Below, piece after piece: positions 16,861-27,844 of a stretch of DNA of 64,000 bases (position 1 is its first letter; each line of letters opens with the position of its first letter). Origin of the DNA: Bradyrhizobiaceae bacterium (lineage in GTDB: Bacteria; Pseudomonadota; Alphaproteobacteria; Rhizobiales; Xanthobacteraceae); NCBI GenBank assembly GCA_020853885.1, contig JADYXZ010000004.1:62001-126000 (forward strand), given 5' to 3'. A program made the position numbers and the translations under genes. The notes beneath the pieces are model-generated. The model did no database searches. It saw only the letters and a program-made list of their open reading frames with translations, and had not been told where the DNA came from.

Positions 16861-18309
16861 ATGCCGGGCATCACATTCGAACTGCGCGAACTCGCCGACG
16901 CACCGGCGGGTCTTGCCGTGCGCGGCGTCACCGCGGACAGCCGCGAGGTGAAGGCGGGCGATCTGTTTGTCGCGATCGCCGGCAGCCGCGCGGACGGCCT
17001 GCGGTTCGTGGCGGATGCGGCAAAGCGCGGTGCGGCGGCGATCGCCGGAGAAGGCCAGCGCCCGGCCGATCTGCCGGCGGACGTTCCCTACATTCGCGTC
17101 GAGGATGCGCGTGCGCTGCTTTCACGCGCCGCAGCGCGGCTGCACCCGCGGCAGCCGGAAACGATCGTCGCGGTGACCGGCACGAACGGCAAGACTTCGG
17201 TGGCGTCGTTCACGCGGCAGATCTGGTCGGCGCTCGGCTGGCAGGCGGCGAGCCTCGGCACCATCGGCGTGACGACGCCGAAGGGCGAGATCAAGGGCAG
17301 CCTGACGACGCCCGATCCGGTCGCCCTGCATCGGCTGCTCGATCAGCTCGCGGGCGAGGGCGTGACGCATCTCGCGATGGAGGCCTCGTCGCACGGGCTC
17401 GACCAGCGGCGGCTCGACGGCGTGCGGCTCGCGGCGGGCGCCTTCACCAATCTCACGCGCGATCATCTCGATTATCACAAGACGCTGGAAGCCTATCGCG
17501 CGGCGAAGCTCAGGCTGTTCGATACGCTGTTGCCGGCGGGTGCGGCGGCGGTCGTGAACGCCGACAGCGCCGAGGCGGGCATCATCGGCACGATCGCGGA
17601 GAAGCGCGGGCTCAAACTCTTCATGGTCGGGACCAAGGGCAGGGACCTCCACCTGAAAGATGTCGCGCAGGATGGCTTCGGCGAAATCCTCACCGTGGCG
17701 GCGGACGGCAAGGACCACCGGATCAAACTTCCGCTGGTCGGCGCCTTCCAGGTTTCCAATGCGCTCGTCGCGGCAGGACTCGTGATCGCGACCGGCGCGG
17801 AAGCTGAGCAGGCGTTTGCCGCGCTGGAGACGCTCGAGGGAGCTAGCGGGCGGCTGGAACTCGTCGGCGACCGGAACGGCGCGCCGGTTTTTGTGGATTA
17901 CGCGCACACCCCGGATGCGCTGGCGAACGCGCTCGACGCGCTGCGGCCCTACGCCCGGCGGCTCGTCGTGCTGTTCGGCTGCGGCGGCGACCGCGATCCA
18001 GGCAAGCGGCCGTTGATGGGCGAGATCGCCGTGCGCCGCGCGGACAGGGTCTTTGTCACCGACGACAATCCGCGCAGCGAGAACCCGGCGGCGATCCGCA
18101 AGGCGATTCTGGCGGCCGCACCCGGCGCCGTCGAGATCGGCGACCGGGCGGCGGCAATCAAACAGGCCGTTGCGGAGCTTGCCCCCGGCGACGTATTGCT
18201 CGTGGCGGGCAAGGGCCACGAGACAGGGCAGATCGTGGGCGACCGCACCCTGCCGTTTTCGGATCAGGCGGAAGTGCGCGCGGCGCTCGCCGCAACGAAG
18301 GAACACTGA
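16861..18309 (+). CDS. murE: UDP-MurNAc-tripeptide synthetase MurE
   Basis: A 482-residue Mur ligase adding the third amino acid to UDP-MurNAc-L-Ala-D-Glu. The ATP loop is [15 protein letters not shown]. The motif DNPRSENP predicts use of meso-diaminopimelate, the Gram-negative type, and GKGHETGQ lies near the end. It starts 19 bp after ftsI, and its stop overlaps murF by one base (TGATG). Confidence 0.97.
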   Translation: MPGITFELRELADAPAGLAVRGVTADSREVKAGDLFVAIAGSRADGLRFVADAAKRGAAAIAGEGQRPADLPADVPYIRVEDARALLSRAAARLHPRQPETIVAVTGTNGKTSVASFTRQIWSALGWQAASLGTIGVTTPKGEIKGSLTTPDPVALHRLLDQLAGEGVTHLAMEASSHGLDQRRLDGVRLAAGAFTNLTRDHLDYHKTLEAYRAAKLRLFDTLLPAGAAAVVNADSAEAGIIGTIAEKRGLKLFMVGTKGRDLHLKDVAQDGFGEILTVAADGKDHRIKLPLVGAFQVSNALVAAGLVIATGAEAEQAFAALETLEGASGRLELVGDRNGAPVFVDYAHTPDALANALDALRPYARRLVVLFGCGGDRDPGKRPLMGEIAVRRADRVFVTDDNPRSENPAAIRKAILAAAPGAVEIGDRAAAIKQAVAELAPGDVLLVAGKGHETGQIVGDRTLPFSDQAEVRAALAATKEH

Positions 18310-19739
18310 TGGGCGCGCTGTGGACGCTCGACGCGCTGGCGAAAGCGACCGGCGCCCGTCTGTCCGGAACGCCGGCGCGGGAATTCTCCGGCGTCTCCAT
18401 CGACAGCCGCTCGATCGCGGCGGGCGAAGTCTTCTTCGCGATCAAGGGCGACCGCGTCGACGGCCACGACTATGTAGCGGACGCGCTGGCGCGCGGGGCG
18501 GGGCTCGCGGTCGTCGCCGCGGACCGCGCCGCCGGGATGCCCGCCGGCGCGCCGCTCGCGGTCGTGCCCGATGTGCTCGAAGCGCTGCGCGCGCTCGCCC
18601 GCGCCGCGCGCGCGCGGTCGAATGCAAAGGTGATCGCCGTCACCGGCTCGGCCGGCAAGACCGGCACCAAGGAGGCGCTGCGGCTTGCGCTTTCGCACGA
18701 TGGCGAAACCCATGCCTCGGTCGCGTCGTTCAACAATCACTGGGGCGTGCCGCTGTCGCTTGCACGGCTGCCGGCGAGCGCGCGTTACGCGGCGTTCGAG
18801 CTCGGCATGAATCATGCGGGCGAGATCGAGCCGCTTGCCCGGCTCGTCGGGCCGCATGTCGCGATCATCACCACGATCGAACCGGTGCATCTCGAATACT
18901 TTCCGGACGTCGAAGCCATCGCCGACGCGAAAGCGGAAATCTTTCTCGGCGTGGAGCCCGGCGGCGCCGCGGTCCTGCCGCGCGACAATCCGCATTTCGA
19001 GCGGCTTGCGGCGGCGGCGCGGGCGGCGAACGTTGGGCGCATCGTCGGCTTCGGTGAACACGCGGAGGCGGACGTGCGGCTTCTCGACACCGCGCTCCTG
19101 CCCGACCGCTCCACCGTCCGCGCGCAGATTCTCGGCGACGACGTCACTTACAAAGTCGGCGCACCCGGGAAGCATCTCGTGCTGAACAGCCTCGCGGTGC
19201 TGGCGGCGGCGAAGCTTGCGGGCGCCGATCTCGCGATGGCGGCATTGGCGCTCGCCCATCTCGAGCCGCCGTCGGGACGCGGCCGCCGCATTCCGCTGAA
19301 GGTCGTCGGCGGCAAGGCGCTGCTCATCGACGAGAGCTACAACGCCAATCCGGCCTCCATGCGCGCCGCGCTGGAAGTGCTCGGGCAGGCGCCGGTCGGG
19401 CGCAGCGGCCGGCGCATCGCGGTGCTCGGCGACATGCTGGAGCTCGGGCCGGACGGGCCGGAGCTGCACCGCGGCCTTGCCGAAGCCATCGCGGCAGCCA
19501 GGATCGACGTCGTCTATTGTGCCGGGCCGCTCATGCGCGAGCTGTGGGAGGTGCTGCCGGCGGCGCAGCGCGGCGGCTATGCGGAAGCGGCGGCCGATCT
19601 CGAGAACGACATCGCGGGCGCACTGCATGCGGGCGACGCCGTCATGATCAAGGGCTCGCACGGGATCCGCATGAGTCCGCTGGTCGATGCGCTGGGCCGG
19701 AAATTTTCCGCGCTCGCTAGCGCGGATGCGACGGTCTGA
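18309..19739 (+). CDS. murF: UDP-MurNAc-pentapeptide synthetase MurF
   Basis: A 476-residue Mur ligase that adds D-Ala-D-Ala to the UDP-MurNAc-tripeptide. The ATP loop is [18 protein letters not shown]; further motifs are [27 protein letters not shown] and [13 protein letters not shown]. It shares one base with the murE stop and is followed by mraY after 10 bp. Confidence 0.97.
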   Translation: MGALWTLDALAKATGARLSGTPAREFSGVSIDSRSIAAGEVFFAIKGDRVDGHDYVADALARGAGLAVVAADRAAGMPAGAPLAVVPDVLEALRALARAARARSNAKVIAVTGSAGKTGTKEALRLALSHDGETHASVASFNNHWGVPLSLARLPASARYAAFELGMNHAGEIEPLARLVGPHVAIITTIEPVHLEYFPDVEAIADAKAEIFLGVEPGGAAVLPRDNPHFERLAAAARAANVGRIVGFGEHAEADVRLLDTALLPDRSTVRAQILGDDVTYKVGAPGKHLVLNSLAVLAAAKLAGADLAMAALALAHLEPPSGRGRRIPLKVVGGKALLIDESYNANPASMRAALEVLGQAPVGRSGRRIAVLGDMLELGPDGPELHRGLAEAIAAARIDVVYCAGPLMRELWEVLPAAQRGGYAEAAADLENDIAGALHAGDAVMIKGSHGIRMSPLVDALGRKFSALASADATV

Positions 19740-19749
19740 AGGAGGCAAC

Positions 19750-20838
19750 GTGCTGTACTGGCTCTCGCAGTTCTCCGAGTTGTTCGGACCGCTCAACGTC
19801 TTCCGCTACATCACCTTCCGTACCGGCGGCGCGGTGATCACGGCGCTCCTGTTCGTGTTCCTGTTCGGGCCGATGATCATCCGCAGGTTGCGCGTCTCGC
19901 AGGGCAAGGGTCAGCCAATCCGCAGCGACGGCCCGCAGTCGCATCTCCTCACCAAGAAAGGCACGCCGACCATGGGCGGCCTGATGATCCTGTCCGGGCT
20001 CGTGGTGGCGACGCTGTTGTGGGCGAATCTGGCGAATGCCTATGTCTGGGTCGTGCTCGCCGTGACACTCGGCTTCGGCGCGATCGGCCTTGCCGACGAT
20101 TATCTCAAGGTGAAGCACGGCTCGTCGCAGGGCGGGCTTTCCGGACGCCTGCGGCTCGGGCTCGAAGCAGTGATCGCGGGCGTTGCGGTCGTTGTCATTA
20201 CCGAGCTCGACCCCTCGGCGGCCTCCAATGCGCTGGCGCTGCCGTTCTTCAAGGACCTCGTGATCAATTTCGGCTGGTTCTTCATCATCGTCGGCGGCTT
20301 CGTGATCGTCGGCGCCGGCAACGCGGTGAACCTCACCGACGGCCTCGACGGCCTTGCCATCGTGCCCGTCATGATCGCCGCGGCGACCTTCGCGCTGATC
20401 GCGTATCTTGCGGGCAACGTGGTGTTCGCGGACTACCTGCAGATCCGCCACATCGCTGGCGCGGGCGAGCTTGCGATCGTCTGTGGCGCGGTGATCGGCG
20501 CGGGGCTTGGCTTCCTCTGGTTCAACGCGCCGCCGGCGTCGATCTTCATGGGCGACACCGGCTCGCTGGCGCTCGGCGGCCTGCTCGGCACCATTGCCGT
20601 CGCCACCAAGCACGAGATTGCGCTTGCGATCATCGGCGGGCTGTTCGTGCTCGAGGCGGTGTCCGTGATCGTGCAGGTCGCGTCCTTCAAGCTCACCGGC
20701 AAGCGCATCTTCAAGATGGCGCCGATCCACCACCATTTCGAGCAGCTCGGCTGGACCGAAGCGCAGATCGTGATCCGGTTCTGGATCATCGCGATCGTGC
20801 TGGCGCTCTTGGGGCTGTCGACGCTGAAGTTGAGGTGA
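19750..20838 (+). CDS. mraY: Phospho-MurNAc-pentapeptide transferase MraY
   Basis: A 362-residue polytopic membrane enzyme making lipid I from UDP-MurNAc-pentapeptide and undecaprenyl phosphate. It has about ten hydrophobic segments. Conserved motifs are [19 protein letters not shown] with the catalytic Asp pair, [10 protein letters not shown] and [12 protein letters not shown] 19750 is chosen because a strong GGAGG stands 5 nt before it. A REP-containing gap of about 150 bp separates it from murD. Confidence 0.97.
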   Translation: MLYWLSQFSELFGPLNVFRYITFRTGGAVITALLFVFLFGPMIIRRLRVSQGKGQPIRSDGPQSHLLTKKGTPTMGGLMILSGLVVATLLWANLANAYVWVVLAVTLGFGAIGLADDYLKVKHGSSQGGLSGRLRLGLEAVIAGVAVVVITELDPSAASNALALPFFKDLVINFGWFFIIVGGFVIVGAGNAVNLTDGLDGLAIVPVMIAAATFALIAYLAGNVVFADYLQIRHIAGAGELAIVCGAVIGAGLGFLWFNAPPASIFMGDTGSLALGGLLGTIAVATKHEIALAIIGGLFVLEAVSVIVQVASFKLTGKRIFKMAPIHHHFEQLGWTEAQIVIRFWIIAIVLALLGLSTLKLR

Positions 20839-20867
20839 GGCGGCGTGATCCTTTAGAGTTTCCGTTC

Positions 20868-20944
20868 GTCCCCGCGAAAGCGGGGACCCAGGGCGGATGT
20901 CACGGCTCAGGATTGTGGCTCTGGATTCCCGCTTGCGCGGGAAT
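20868..20944. repeat. REP-like pair between mraY and murD
   Basis: Two short hairpins face each other: GTCCCCGCGAAAGCGGGGAC (20868-20887) and ATTCCCGCTTGCGCGGGAAT (20925-20944). This type is widespread in rhizobial intergenic DNA. Confidence 0.8.
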
Positions 20945-20992
20945 GAGCGGAAGGTTTGAGATTGCAGCGAGTTTGTTGTCGATGAAAAGCGA

Positions 20993-22393
20993 ATGACTCC
21001 CATCACCATCTATCGCGGCCGCACCGTTGCCGTCTTCGGGCTCGGCACCTCGGGGCTCGCGACCTGCGCAGCGCTTGCCGAAGGCGGGGCGAACGTCATC
21101 GCCTTCGACGACAAGCCGGCGAAGGTCGCCGAAGCGCAGGACAAGGGTGTTGCGACCGGCGATCTGCGCCAGGCGGACTGGAAGAATATCGCCGCGCTCG
21201 TGCTCGCGCCGGGCGTGCCGCTCACGCATCCCGAGCCGCATTGGGTCGTACTGCAGGCGCGGCGCGCGGACGTGGAGATCATCGGCGACATTGAGCTTTT
21301 TTGCCGCGAGCGCCGGGCGCGCGCGCCACGCTCGCCGTTCGCGGCGATCACCGGCACCAACGGCAAGTCGACGACGACCGCGCTGCTTGCGCATATCTTC
21401 GCGAAGAACGGGCGGGCGGTCGCGGTCGGCGGCAATCTCGGCACGCCCATTCTTTCGCTGCCGCCGCCGAGCCAGACGCGCGTGCACGTGATCGAGTGCT
21501 CGTCGTTCCAGATCGACCTTGCGCCGACGATCGATCCGTCGGTCGGCATCCTGCTCAACGTGACGCCCGATCACATCGACCGGCACGGCAGCTTCGAGCA
21601 TTACGCAGCGATCAAGGAACGGCTGATTAAGGGCGTCGCCTATGGCGGCACGGCGGTGGTCGGCGTCGACGACGGCGTGTGCGAGTCGGTGGCCGAGCGC
21701 GCGGCGCGCGATGGCACGCGGGTCGTGCGGGTGTCGATGCGGCGGAACTTCGCCGCCGACGGCATCTATCTGGACGGCGACACGCTGATCGACATGCACG
21801 GCGGCGAGCGGCGCTATGCGCTGTCGCTCGGCGGCATCGGGAGCCTGCGCGGCACGCACAACGCGCAGAACGCGGCGTGCGCCTACGCGGCGGCGCTCGC
21901 GCTCGGGCTGGAGCCGGCGGCAATCGAGTTCGCCATGCGCAGCTTCCCCGGCCTGCACCACCGCATGGAGCAGGTCGGCCACAAGGGATCGGTCCTGTTC
22001 ATCAACGATTCCAAGGCGACCAACGCGGATTCGACCGCCAACGCGCTGGCGAGCTTCACGGACATCTTCTGGATCGCCGGCGGGCGGGAAAAGGAAGGCG
22101 GGATCGCGACGCTCGAGCGGTTCTTCCCGCGCATCCGCAAGGCGTACCTGATCGGCGAGGCGGCGCAGGACTTCGCGAAGACGCTCGACCGCAAGGCCGC
22201 CTATGAGGTGGTCCGCACCCTCGACCGCGCGGTGGAAGCGGCGGCGCGGGACGCCGAAGCGTCGCGGCTGCCGCAGCCGGTGGTGCTCCTGTCGCCTGCC
22301 TGCGCGAGCTACGACCAGTACCCGAACTTCGAAATCCGCGGCAACGAGTTCCGCGATCTGGTCCTGAAACTGCCTGGCGTGGAAAGGGTCTGA
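20993..22393 (+). CDS. murD: UDP-MurNAc-L-Ala:D-Glu ligase MurD
   Basis: A 466-residue Mur ligase that adds D-glutamate to UDP-MurNAc-L-alanine. It has an N-terminal Rossmann part ([13 protein letters not shown]), the ATP loop [29 protein letters not shown], and the C-terminal [17 protein letters not shown] and [13 protein letters not shown] motifs. It begins just past the REP element, with a weak ribosome-binding site, and is followed by a 104-bp gap before ftsW. Confidence 0.97.
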   Translation: MTPITIYRGRTVAVFGLGTSGLATCAALAEGGANVIAFDDKPAKVAEAQDKGVATGDLRQADWKNIAALVLAPGVPLTHPEPHWVVLQARRADVEIIGDIELFCRERRARAPRSPFAAITGTNGKSTTTALLAHIFAKNGRAVAVGGNLGTPILSLPPPSQTRVHVIECSSFQIDLAPTIDPSVGILLNVTPDHIDRHGSFEHYAAIKERLIKGVAYGGTAVVGVDDGVCESVAERAARDGTRVVRVSMRRNFAADGIYLDGDTLIDMHGGERRYALSLGGIGSLRGTHNAQNAACAYAAALALGLEPAAIEFAMRSFPGLHHRMEQVGHKGSVLFINDSKATNADSTANALASFTDIFWIAGGREKEGGIATLERFFPRIRKAYLIGEAAQDFAKTLDRKAAYEVVRTLDRAVEAAARDAEASRLPQPVVLLSPACASYDQYPNFEIRGNEFRDLVLKLPGVERV

Positions 22394-22497
22394 AGCGCTG
22401 ACCGGGAGCGGGGGCCGTCCGCCGCAATTCCGCTTAAGGGGTCGTCAACCCTGAAGGCTCAAGACTGCCGGGGTTCTTCCCGGGGGACGGCATTTCC

Positions 22498-23679
22498 ATG
22501 ATCTCGCGAGCCCAGCGCACGCTGCACGGCGAATGGTGGTGGACGGTCGATCGGCTGCTGCTCGGCGCGCTGATCGCGCTGGTCCTGATCGGCATCGTGC
22601 TGCTCCTAGCGGCGAGCCCGCCGGTGGCGATCCGGCTCGGCGTCGATCCGTTCCATTTCGTGAACCGGCAGGCGCTCTATCTCGTGCCGGCGCTTGCGGT
22701 GCTGGCCGCGACCTCGCTCCTGTCGCCGCGGCACGTGCGGCGGGTGGCGCTCATTGTCTTCTTTGTCAGTCTTGCGCTGGTGGTGGCGACGCTGTTCGTC
22801 GGCGCGGAGATCAAGGGCGCGCGGCGCTGGATCAACCTCCTCGGCGTCAGCATCCAGCCGTCGGAATTCATGAAGCCGGCGTTTGTCGTGCTCACGGCCT
22901 GGGCGTTTGCCGAGAGCGCACGGCGTCCCGAGATGCCGACGACGTTCATCGCCGGTGCGCTGCTCACCGCGGCGGTCGCGCCGCTCGTGCTGCAGCCGGA
23001 CTTCGGGCAGACCGTGTTGCTCGTGGCGATCTGGTGCGCGCTGTTCTTCCTGTCGGGGCTTGCCTGGAAGTGGGTGTTCGGGCTGATCCTCTCCGGCATC
23101 GGCGGCGTCTATCTCGCCTATCAGCTCATTCCGCACGTGGCGCGGCGCATCCAGCGCTTCGTCGATCCGCAATCGGGCGACACGTTCCAGATCGACACCG
23201 CGATCGAATCCTTCGTGCGCGGCGGCTGGTTCGGCCGCGGGCCGGGCGAGGGCACGGTGAAGCGCATCCTGCCGGACGGGCACGCGGACTTCGTGTTCGC
23301 GGTGGCGGCGGAAGAATTCGGGATCGTGCTGTGCCTGATCCTCGTCGCGCTGTTCGCGTTTATCGTCTTGCGCGCGCTGTTCCACGCACAGCGCGACGAA
23401 GACCCGTTCGTGCGGCTTGCGGTGTCCGGGCTCGCGCTGCTGTTCGGACTGCAATCGTCGATCGCGATGGCGGTCAATCTGCATCTGCTGCCGTCGAAGG
23501 GCATGACGCTGCCGTTCATCTCCTATGGCGGCTCGTCGTTGATCTCGCTCGCCTACGGCATGGGGATGCTGGTGGCGCTGACGCGGCGGCGGCCCCGCGC
23601 GGAATCGATCGCCGCGCTGGAGCGCGAGGCACAGCTCGACGGGGCCGACAACTACGTGTTCGGGGGCACGCGCGTATGA
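22498..23679 (+). CDS. ftsW: Septal peptidoglycan polymerase FtsW
   Basis: A 393-residue SEDS-family membrane glycosyltransferase that polymerises glycan strands at the septum with FtsI. It has ten predicted transmembrane segments. Typical motifs are GARRWINLLGVSIQPSEFMK, LQPDFGQT, DGHADFVFAVAAEEFG and the late LPFISYGGSSLI. The start is ATG 22498, after a GGGGGACGG stretch and a small CCGGG/CCCGG hairpin (22468-22483). Its stop overlaps the murG start. Confidence 0.97.
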   Translation: MISRAQRTLHGEWWWTVDRLLLGALIALVLIGIVLLLAASPPVAIRLGVDPFHFVNRQALYLVPALAVLAATSLLSPRHVRRVALIVFFVSLALVVATLFVGAEIKGARRWINLLGVSIQPSEFMKPAFVVLTAWAFAESARRPEMPTTFIAGALLTAAVAPLVLQPDFGQTVLLVAIWCALFFLSGLAWKWVFGLILSGIGGVYLAYQLIPHVARRIQRFVDPQSGDTFQIDTAIESFVRGGWFGRGPGEGTVKRILPDGHADFVFAVAAEEFGIVLCLILVALFAFIVLRALFHAQRDEDPFVRLAVSGLALLFGLQSSIAMAVNLHLLPSKGMTLPFISYGGSSLISLAYGMGMLVALTRRRPRAESIAALEREAQLDGADNYVFGGTRV

Positions 23680-24803
23680 ATGCGCGTGCGCCGCTGGTCT
23701 TGATTGCGGCGGGCGGCACGGGTGGACATCTGTTCCCGGCGCAGGCGCTTGCGGTCGAGCTGAAGTCGCGCGGCATCGAAGTCGATCTCGCCACCGATCA
23801 TCGCGCCGCGCCGTTCGCAGGCTCCTTTCCCGCGCGGCGGATGCATGTCTTGCCCGCGGACACGGTGCGCAGCCGCAATCCGATCTCGCTCGCGCGCACG
23901 GCATTGCGCCTCGCATTCGGCACGCTGAAGGCGGTCTGGCTGTTGCTGCGCGAGCGGCCGGCCGCGGTCGCTGGCTTCGGCGGCTATCCGACCGTGCCGC
24001 CGATCCTTGCGGCGTGGCTCGTGCGGGTGCCGAGCATCGTGCACGAGCAGAACGCCGTGATGGGCCGCGCCAACCGGCTGCTCGCCGGCTACGCGTCGGC
24101 GATTGCCACCGGCTATCCGAAGATTTTCGCCGACGCGCCGCGGCTCGCGGCCAAGGCCGTGCATGTCGGCAATCCCGTGCGACCGGCGGTGCGCGACGCC
24201 GCGGCGCGCGCCTTTGAGGCGCTGCAGGCCGGCGCGATCCGCCTCGTCGTGTTCGGCGGCAGTCAGGGCGCGCGGATCATGAGCGAGGTGGTGCCGGCAG
24301 CGATCGAGCGGCTGCCGAAGGCGTTGCGCGCCCGCATCGAGGTGGTGCAGCAGGCGCGGCCCGAGGACCTCGCCGAGGTGCGCGCGACCTATGCGCGGCT
24401 CGGACTGAAAGCGGACATCGCAGCCTTCTTCGACGATCTGCCGGCGAAGGTTGCGGCGGCGCATCTCGTGATCGCGCGCTCGGGCGCTTCGACGGTTGCC
24501 GAGCTTGCGGCGATCGGGCGGCCGTCGATCCTCGTGCCGCTCGCGCACGCGATCGACCAGGACCAGCTCGCCAATGCCTCGGCGCTCGCCGCGGTCGGCG
24601 GCGCGCTCCTGATCCGCCAGCCGGATTTCACCGCTGAGCGGCTGGCCGAGGACCTGGCGCGGCTTCTGCCTGATTCGGGGCGGCTTTCGGCCATGGCGGC
24701 GGCGGCCAAGGCGGCGGGGCGGGTCGACGCGGCGGCGCGGCTCGCGGACGAAGTGATGCGCGTTGCCGGGCTCGCGCAAATGCGCGAAAAGGCCCCGGCA
24801 TGA
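23676..24803 (+). CDS. murG: UDP-GlcNAc:lipid I transferase MurG
   Basis: A 375-residue GT28-family glycosyltransferase that makes lipid II at the inner face of the membrane. N-terminal loop [17 protein letters not shown], then [36 protein letters not shown] and the C-terminal [20 protein letters not shown] with [17 protein letters not shown] 23676 overlaps the ftsW stop by 4 nt, and the gene overlaps murC by 4 nt. Confidence 0.97.
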   Translation: MNARAPLVLIAAGGTGGHLFPAQALAVELKSRGIEVDLATDHRAAPFAGSFPARRMHVLPADTVRSRNPISLARTALRLAFGTLKAVWLLLRERPAAVAGFGGYPTVPPILAAWLVRVPSIVHEQNAVMGRANRLLAGYASAIATGYPKIFADAPRLAAKAVHVGNPVRPAVRDAAARAFEALQAGAIRLVVFGGSQGARIMSEVVPAAIERLPKALRARIEVVQQARPEDLAEVRATYARLGLKADIAAFFDDLPAKVAAAHLVIARSGASTVAELAAIGRPSILVPLAHAIDQDQLANASALAAVGGALLIRQPDFTAERLAEDLARLLPDSGRLSAMAAAAKAAGRVDAAARLADEVMRVAGLAQMREKAPA

Positions 24804-26209
24804 AACTCCCTCACGAACTCGGCCCCATTCATTTCATCGGCATCGGCGGCATCGGCATGAGCGGCATTGCCGAGGTGCTCGCCAATCTCGGCTACCGTGT
24901 GCGCGGCTCCGATCTTGCGGAGAACGCGAACGTCAGGCGGCTGAAGGAGAAGGGGATCGCGGTCGCCATCGGCCACGAGGCGAAGAACATCGAGGGGGCG
25001 GCGGTGGTCGTCGTCTCCTCGGCGGTGAAGCGCGACAACCCGGAACTTGTCGCCGCGCGGGCGAAGCGGCTGCCGGTGGTGCGGCGGGCGGAAATGCTCG
25101 CGGAGCTGATGCGGCTGAAGTCGTGCGTGGCGATCGCCGGTACGCACGGCAAGACGACGACGACATCGATGGTGGCGGCGCTGCTCGACGCCGGCAGCTT
25201 CGACCCGACCGTGATCAACGGCGGCATCATCAATTCCTACGGCACGAATGCGCGGCTCGGCGGCGGGACCTGGATGGTCGTCGAAGCCGACGAATCCGAC
25301 GGAACATTCCTGAAACTTCCCGCCGACGTCGCGGTCGTGACCAACATCGACCCTGAGCATCTCGACCATTTCGGCACGTTCGAGAAAGTGAAGGAGGCGT
25401 TCGAGGCGTTCGTCGAGAACGTGCCGTTCTACGGCTTCGCCGTCATGTGCATCGATCATCCGGTGGTGCAGGAGCTGGTCGGCCGCATCGAGGACCGCCG
25501 CGTCATCACCTATGGCGTCAATCCGCAGGCGGACGTGCGGCTCGTGGATCTCGCGCTCGAAGGCGGCATCTCGCATTTCAACGTGCTGTTCCGCGGCCGC
25601 AACGGCGCGGTGGCGCACGAGCTCAGGGACCTCCAGCTACCGATGCCCGGCCAGCACAACGCGCTGAACGCGACGGCGGCGATCGCGGTCGCGCACGAGC
25701 TCGGCATTCCCGGGGACCGGATCGCCAAGGCGCTGGCGAATTTCGGCGGCGTGAAGCGCCGCTTCACGCGCACCGGCGAATGGAACGGCGTCACCGTGTT
25801 CGACGACTACGGTCATCATCCGGTGGAGATCGAGGCGGTGCTGGAAGGCGCGCGTGCGGCCGCCAAGGGACACGTGGTCGCCGTCGTGCAGCCGCACCGC
25901 TACACGCGCCTGCGCGACCTGTTCGAGAAATTCTGCACCTGCTTCAATCATGCCGACCACGTGATCGTGGCGCCGGTGTATCCCGCGGGCGAAACGCCGA
26001 TTCCCGGCATCGACCGCGACGCATTGATCGCCGGCATGCGTGCGCGCGGGCACCGGCACGTCATTCCGCTCAACGGGCCGGAGCAGCTCGCCGGCATCGT
26101 GAAGGGCATCGTTCGTCCGGGCGATTTCGTCGTGTGCCTCGGCGCGGGCTCGATCACGCAATGGGCGCAGGCGCTGCCGGGCGAGCTCGCGGCCGCGAAG
26201 GCTACGTGA
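24800..26209 (+). CDS. murC: UDP-MurNAc:L-Ala ligase MurC
   Basis: A 469-residue Mur ligase adding L-alanine to UDP-MurNAc, the first amino-acid step. N-terminal [17 protein letters not shown] loop [14 protein letters not shown], then [34 protein letters not shown] and [10 protein letters not shown], all MurC-typical. It overlaps murG by ATGA and is followed 9 bp later by a glutamine amidotransferase gene rather than directly by murB. Confidence 0.97.
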   Translation: MKLPHELGPIHFIGIGGIGMSGIAEVLANLGYRVRGSDLAENANVRRLKEKGIAVAIGHEAKNIEGAAVVVVSSAVKRDNPELVAARAKRLPVVRRAEMLAELMRLKSCVAIAGTHGKTTTTSMVAALLDAGSFDPTVINGGIINSYGTNARLGGGTWMVVEADESDGTFLKLPADVAVVTNIDPEHLDHFGTFEKVKEAFEAFVENVPFYGFAVMCIDHPVVQELVGRIEDRRVITYGVNPQADVRLVDLALEGGISHFNVLFRGRNGAVAHELRDLQLPMPGQHNALNATAAIAVAHELGIPGDRIAKALANFGGVKRRFTRTGEWNGVTVFDDYGHHPVEIEAVLEGARAAAKGHVVAVVQPHRYTRLRDLFEKFCTCFNHADHVIVAPVYPAGETPIPGIDRDALIAGMRARGHRHVIPLNGPEQLAGIVKGIVRPGDFVVCLGAGSITQWAQALPGELAAAKAT

Positions 26210-26218
26210 GGGCGTCCG

Positions 26219-26923
26219 ATGCCGTCATGCGTCGCGATCCGCCACGTGGCCTTTGAGGATCTTGGCCTGCTGCAGAGCGTTCTCGCGGCGCGCGGTTTTT
26301 CCGTGCGCTATCTGGAAGCCGGCATCGACGCGTTGACGCCCGATCTGCTGACTGCGCCCGAGCTCGTCGTGGTGCTCGGCGGGCCGATCGGCGTTTATGA
26401 AGAGGGACAGTATCCGTTCCTGCAGCCGGAGATCGCCGCGGTCCGCGCGCGCCTGCAGGCGGGAAAGCCGACGCTCGGCATCTGTCTCGGCGCGCAACTG
26501 ATGGCGAAGGCGCTGGGCGCCGAAGTTGCGCCGGGTCCGGCCAAGGAAATCGGCTGGAGCGGGCTCACGCTCACGGAGGACGGGAAGCAATCCGTGCTCG
26601 CGCCTTTTGCGTGGACGCCGGTGCTGCACTGGCATGGCGACAACTTCGCGCTGCCCGAGGGCGCGACGCGGCTCGCGAGCACGGCGGCCTGCCCCAATCA
26701 GGCGTTCAGCATCGGCCGGTCCATCCTCGGGCTTCAGTTCCACATCGAGGCCGATCCCGCGCGCATCGAGCAATGGCTCGTCGGCCACACCGTCGAGCTC
26801 GGCAAGGCGGGCGTCGATCCCCGCGAAATCCGCCGTCAGGCCGTCGAGCTTGGCCCGCTCACGGCAAAGGCCGGCCGGGAGGTTTTGGACAACTGGCTTC
26901 AACAGGCGCTGGCGGCGTCATGA
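26219..26923 (+). CDS. Class I glutamine amidotransferase in the dcw cluster
   Basis: A 234-residue class I glutamine amidotransferase domain of the GMP-synthase (GuaA) type. The triad is visible: nucleophile Cys89 in GICLGAQL, and His175 and Glu177 in LQFHIEADP. It would release ammonia from glutamine, but no synthetase domain is fused to it. It lies between murC and murB, with a 9-bp gap upstream and a 4-nt overlap (ATGA) with murB, so it is co-translated with cell-wall genes. The target is unknown. Amidation of a peptidoglycan precursor is an attractive guess; general glutaminase-type catabolism is the alternative. Confidence 0.85.
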   Translation: MPSCVAIRHVAFEDLGLLQSVLAARGFSVRYLEAGIDALTPDLLTAPELVVVLGGPIGVYEEGQYPFLQPEIAAVRARLQAGKPTLGICLGAQLMAKALGAEVAPGPAKEIGWSGLTLTEDGKQSVLAPFAWTPVLHWHGDNFALPEGATRLASTAACPNQAFSIGRSILGLQFHIEADPARIEQWLVGHTVELGKAGVDPREIRRQAVELGPLTAKAGREVLDNWLQQALAAS

Positions 26924-27843
26924 GCTTTTCCGATCTCGTCACCCGAATTTCGCCCGCCATGCCGAAGCTGCGCGGGCGGCTGATCGCCAATCAGCCGATG
27001 GCGGATATCACCTGGTTTCGCGTCGGCGGGCCGGCGCAGGCGATGTTCTCGCCGGCGGACGAGGAGGACCTTTCCTATTTCCTCGCGCACCTGCCGGCGG
27101 AGATTCCGGTCATGGTCGTGGGCGTCGGATCGAATCTGCTGGTGCGCGACGGCGGCATTGAGGGCGTGGTGATCCGGCTTGCGCGCGGGTTCAACGAGAC
27201 GTCGGTCGAAGGTAATCTCATCCGCGCGGGCGCGGCGGTGCCGGACGTGCGGCTGGCGCAGGCGGCGGCGGATGCCGGGCTCGCGGGCCTCGCGTTCTAT
27301 CGCGGCGTGCCGGGCACGGTCGGCGGCGCGTTGCGCATGAACGCGGGCGCCTATGGGCGCGAGACGAAGGACGTGCTGGTGGAAGCGCGGGCGGTTGACC
27401 GGCAAGGCAAGGTGCACGTCCTGAAGAATGCCGATTTCCGTTTCTCCTATCGCCATTCCGAACTGCCCGCCGGCTGGATCGCGACGCAGGCGACGTTCCG
27501 CGGCGAGCCGGGCGACAAGGCGGCGATTCAGGCGGAGATGGACAAGATCACCGAGGCGCGCGAGGCGACGCAGCCGATCAAGAGCCGCACCGGCGGCTCG
27601 ACGTTCAAGAATCCGCCGGGCAAGAAATCGTGGCAGCTGATCGACGCCGCGGGCTGCCGCGGGCTTATTGTCGGCGACGCGCAGGTGTCGGAGCTGCACT
27701 GCAATTTCCTCATCAACCGCGGCAACGCGACTGCGGCGGACATCGAGAATCTCGGCGAGGAAGTGCGGCGGCGGGTGAAGGAGCATTCGGGCGTCGAGCT
27801 CGAATGGGAGATCGTGCGGATCGGCAAGAAGGAAGGCGCATAA
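26920..27843 (+). CDS. murB: UDP-N-acetylenolpyruvoylglucosamine reductase MurB
   Basis: A 307-residue FAD enzyme that reduces UDP-GlcNAc-enolpyruvate to UDP-MurNAc. The FAD-binding motifs are [10 protein letters not shown] and [12 protein letters not shown]; next come the [18 protein letters not shown] segment, SYRHSELP, and [20 protein letters not shown] with the catalytic Ser. This is the short type II MurB. ATG 26920 overlaps the amidotransferase stop. Confidence 0.97.
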   Translation: MSFSDLVTRISPAMPKLRGRLIANQPMADITWFRVGGPAQAMFSPADEEDLSYFLAHLPAEIPVMVVGVGSNLLVRDGGIEGVVIRLARGFNETSVEGNLIRAGAAVPDVRLAQAAADAGLAGLAFYRGVPGTVGGALRMNAGAYGRETKDVLVEARAVDRQGKVHVLKNADFRFSYRHSELPAGWIATQATFRGEPGDKAAIQAEMDKITEAREATQPIKSRTGGSTFKNPPGKKSWQLIDAAGCRGLIVGDAQVSELHCNFLINRGNATAADIENLGEEVRRRVKEHSGVELEWEIVRIGKKEGA

Positions 27844-27844
27844 A

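Noticed and set aside
26219-26923. A full GatD/MurT-type amidation system
   Set aside because: No MurT-like ligase is present, and the amidotransferase is of the GuaA-like rather than the CobB/CobQ-like type. Only a lone enzyme of unknown target is supported.
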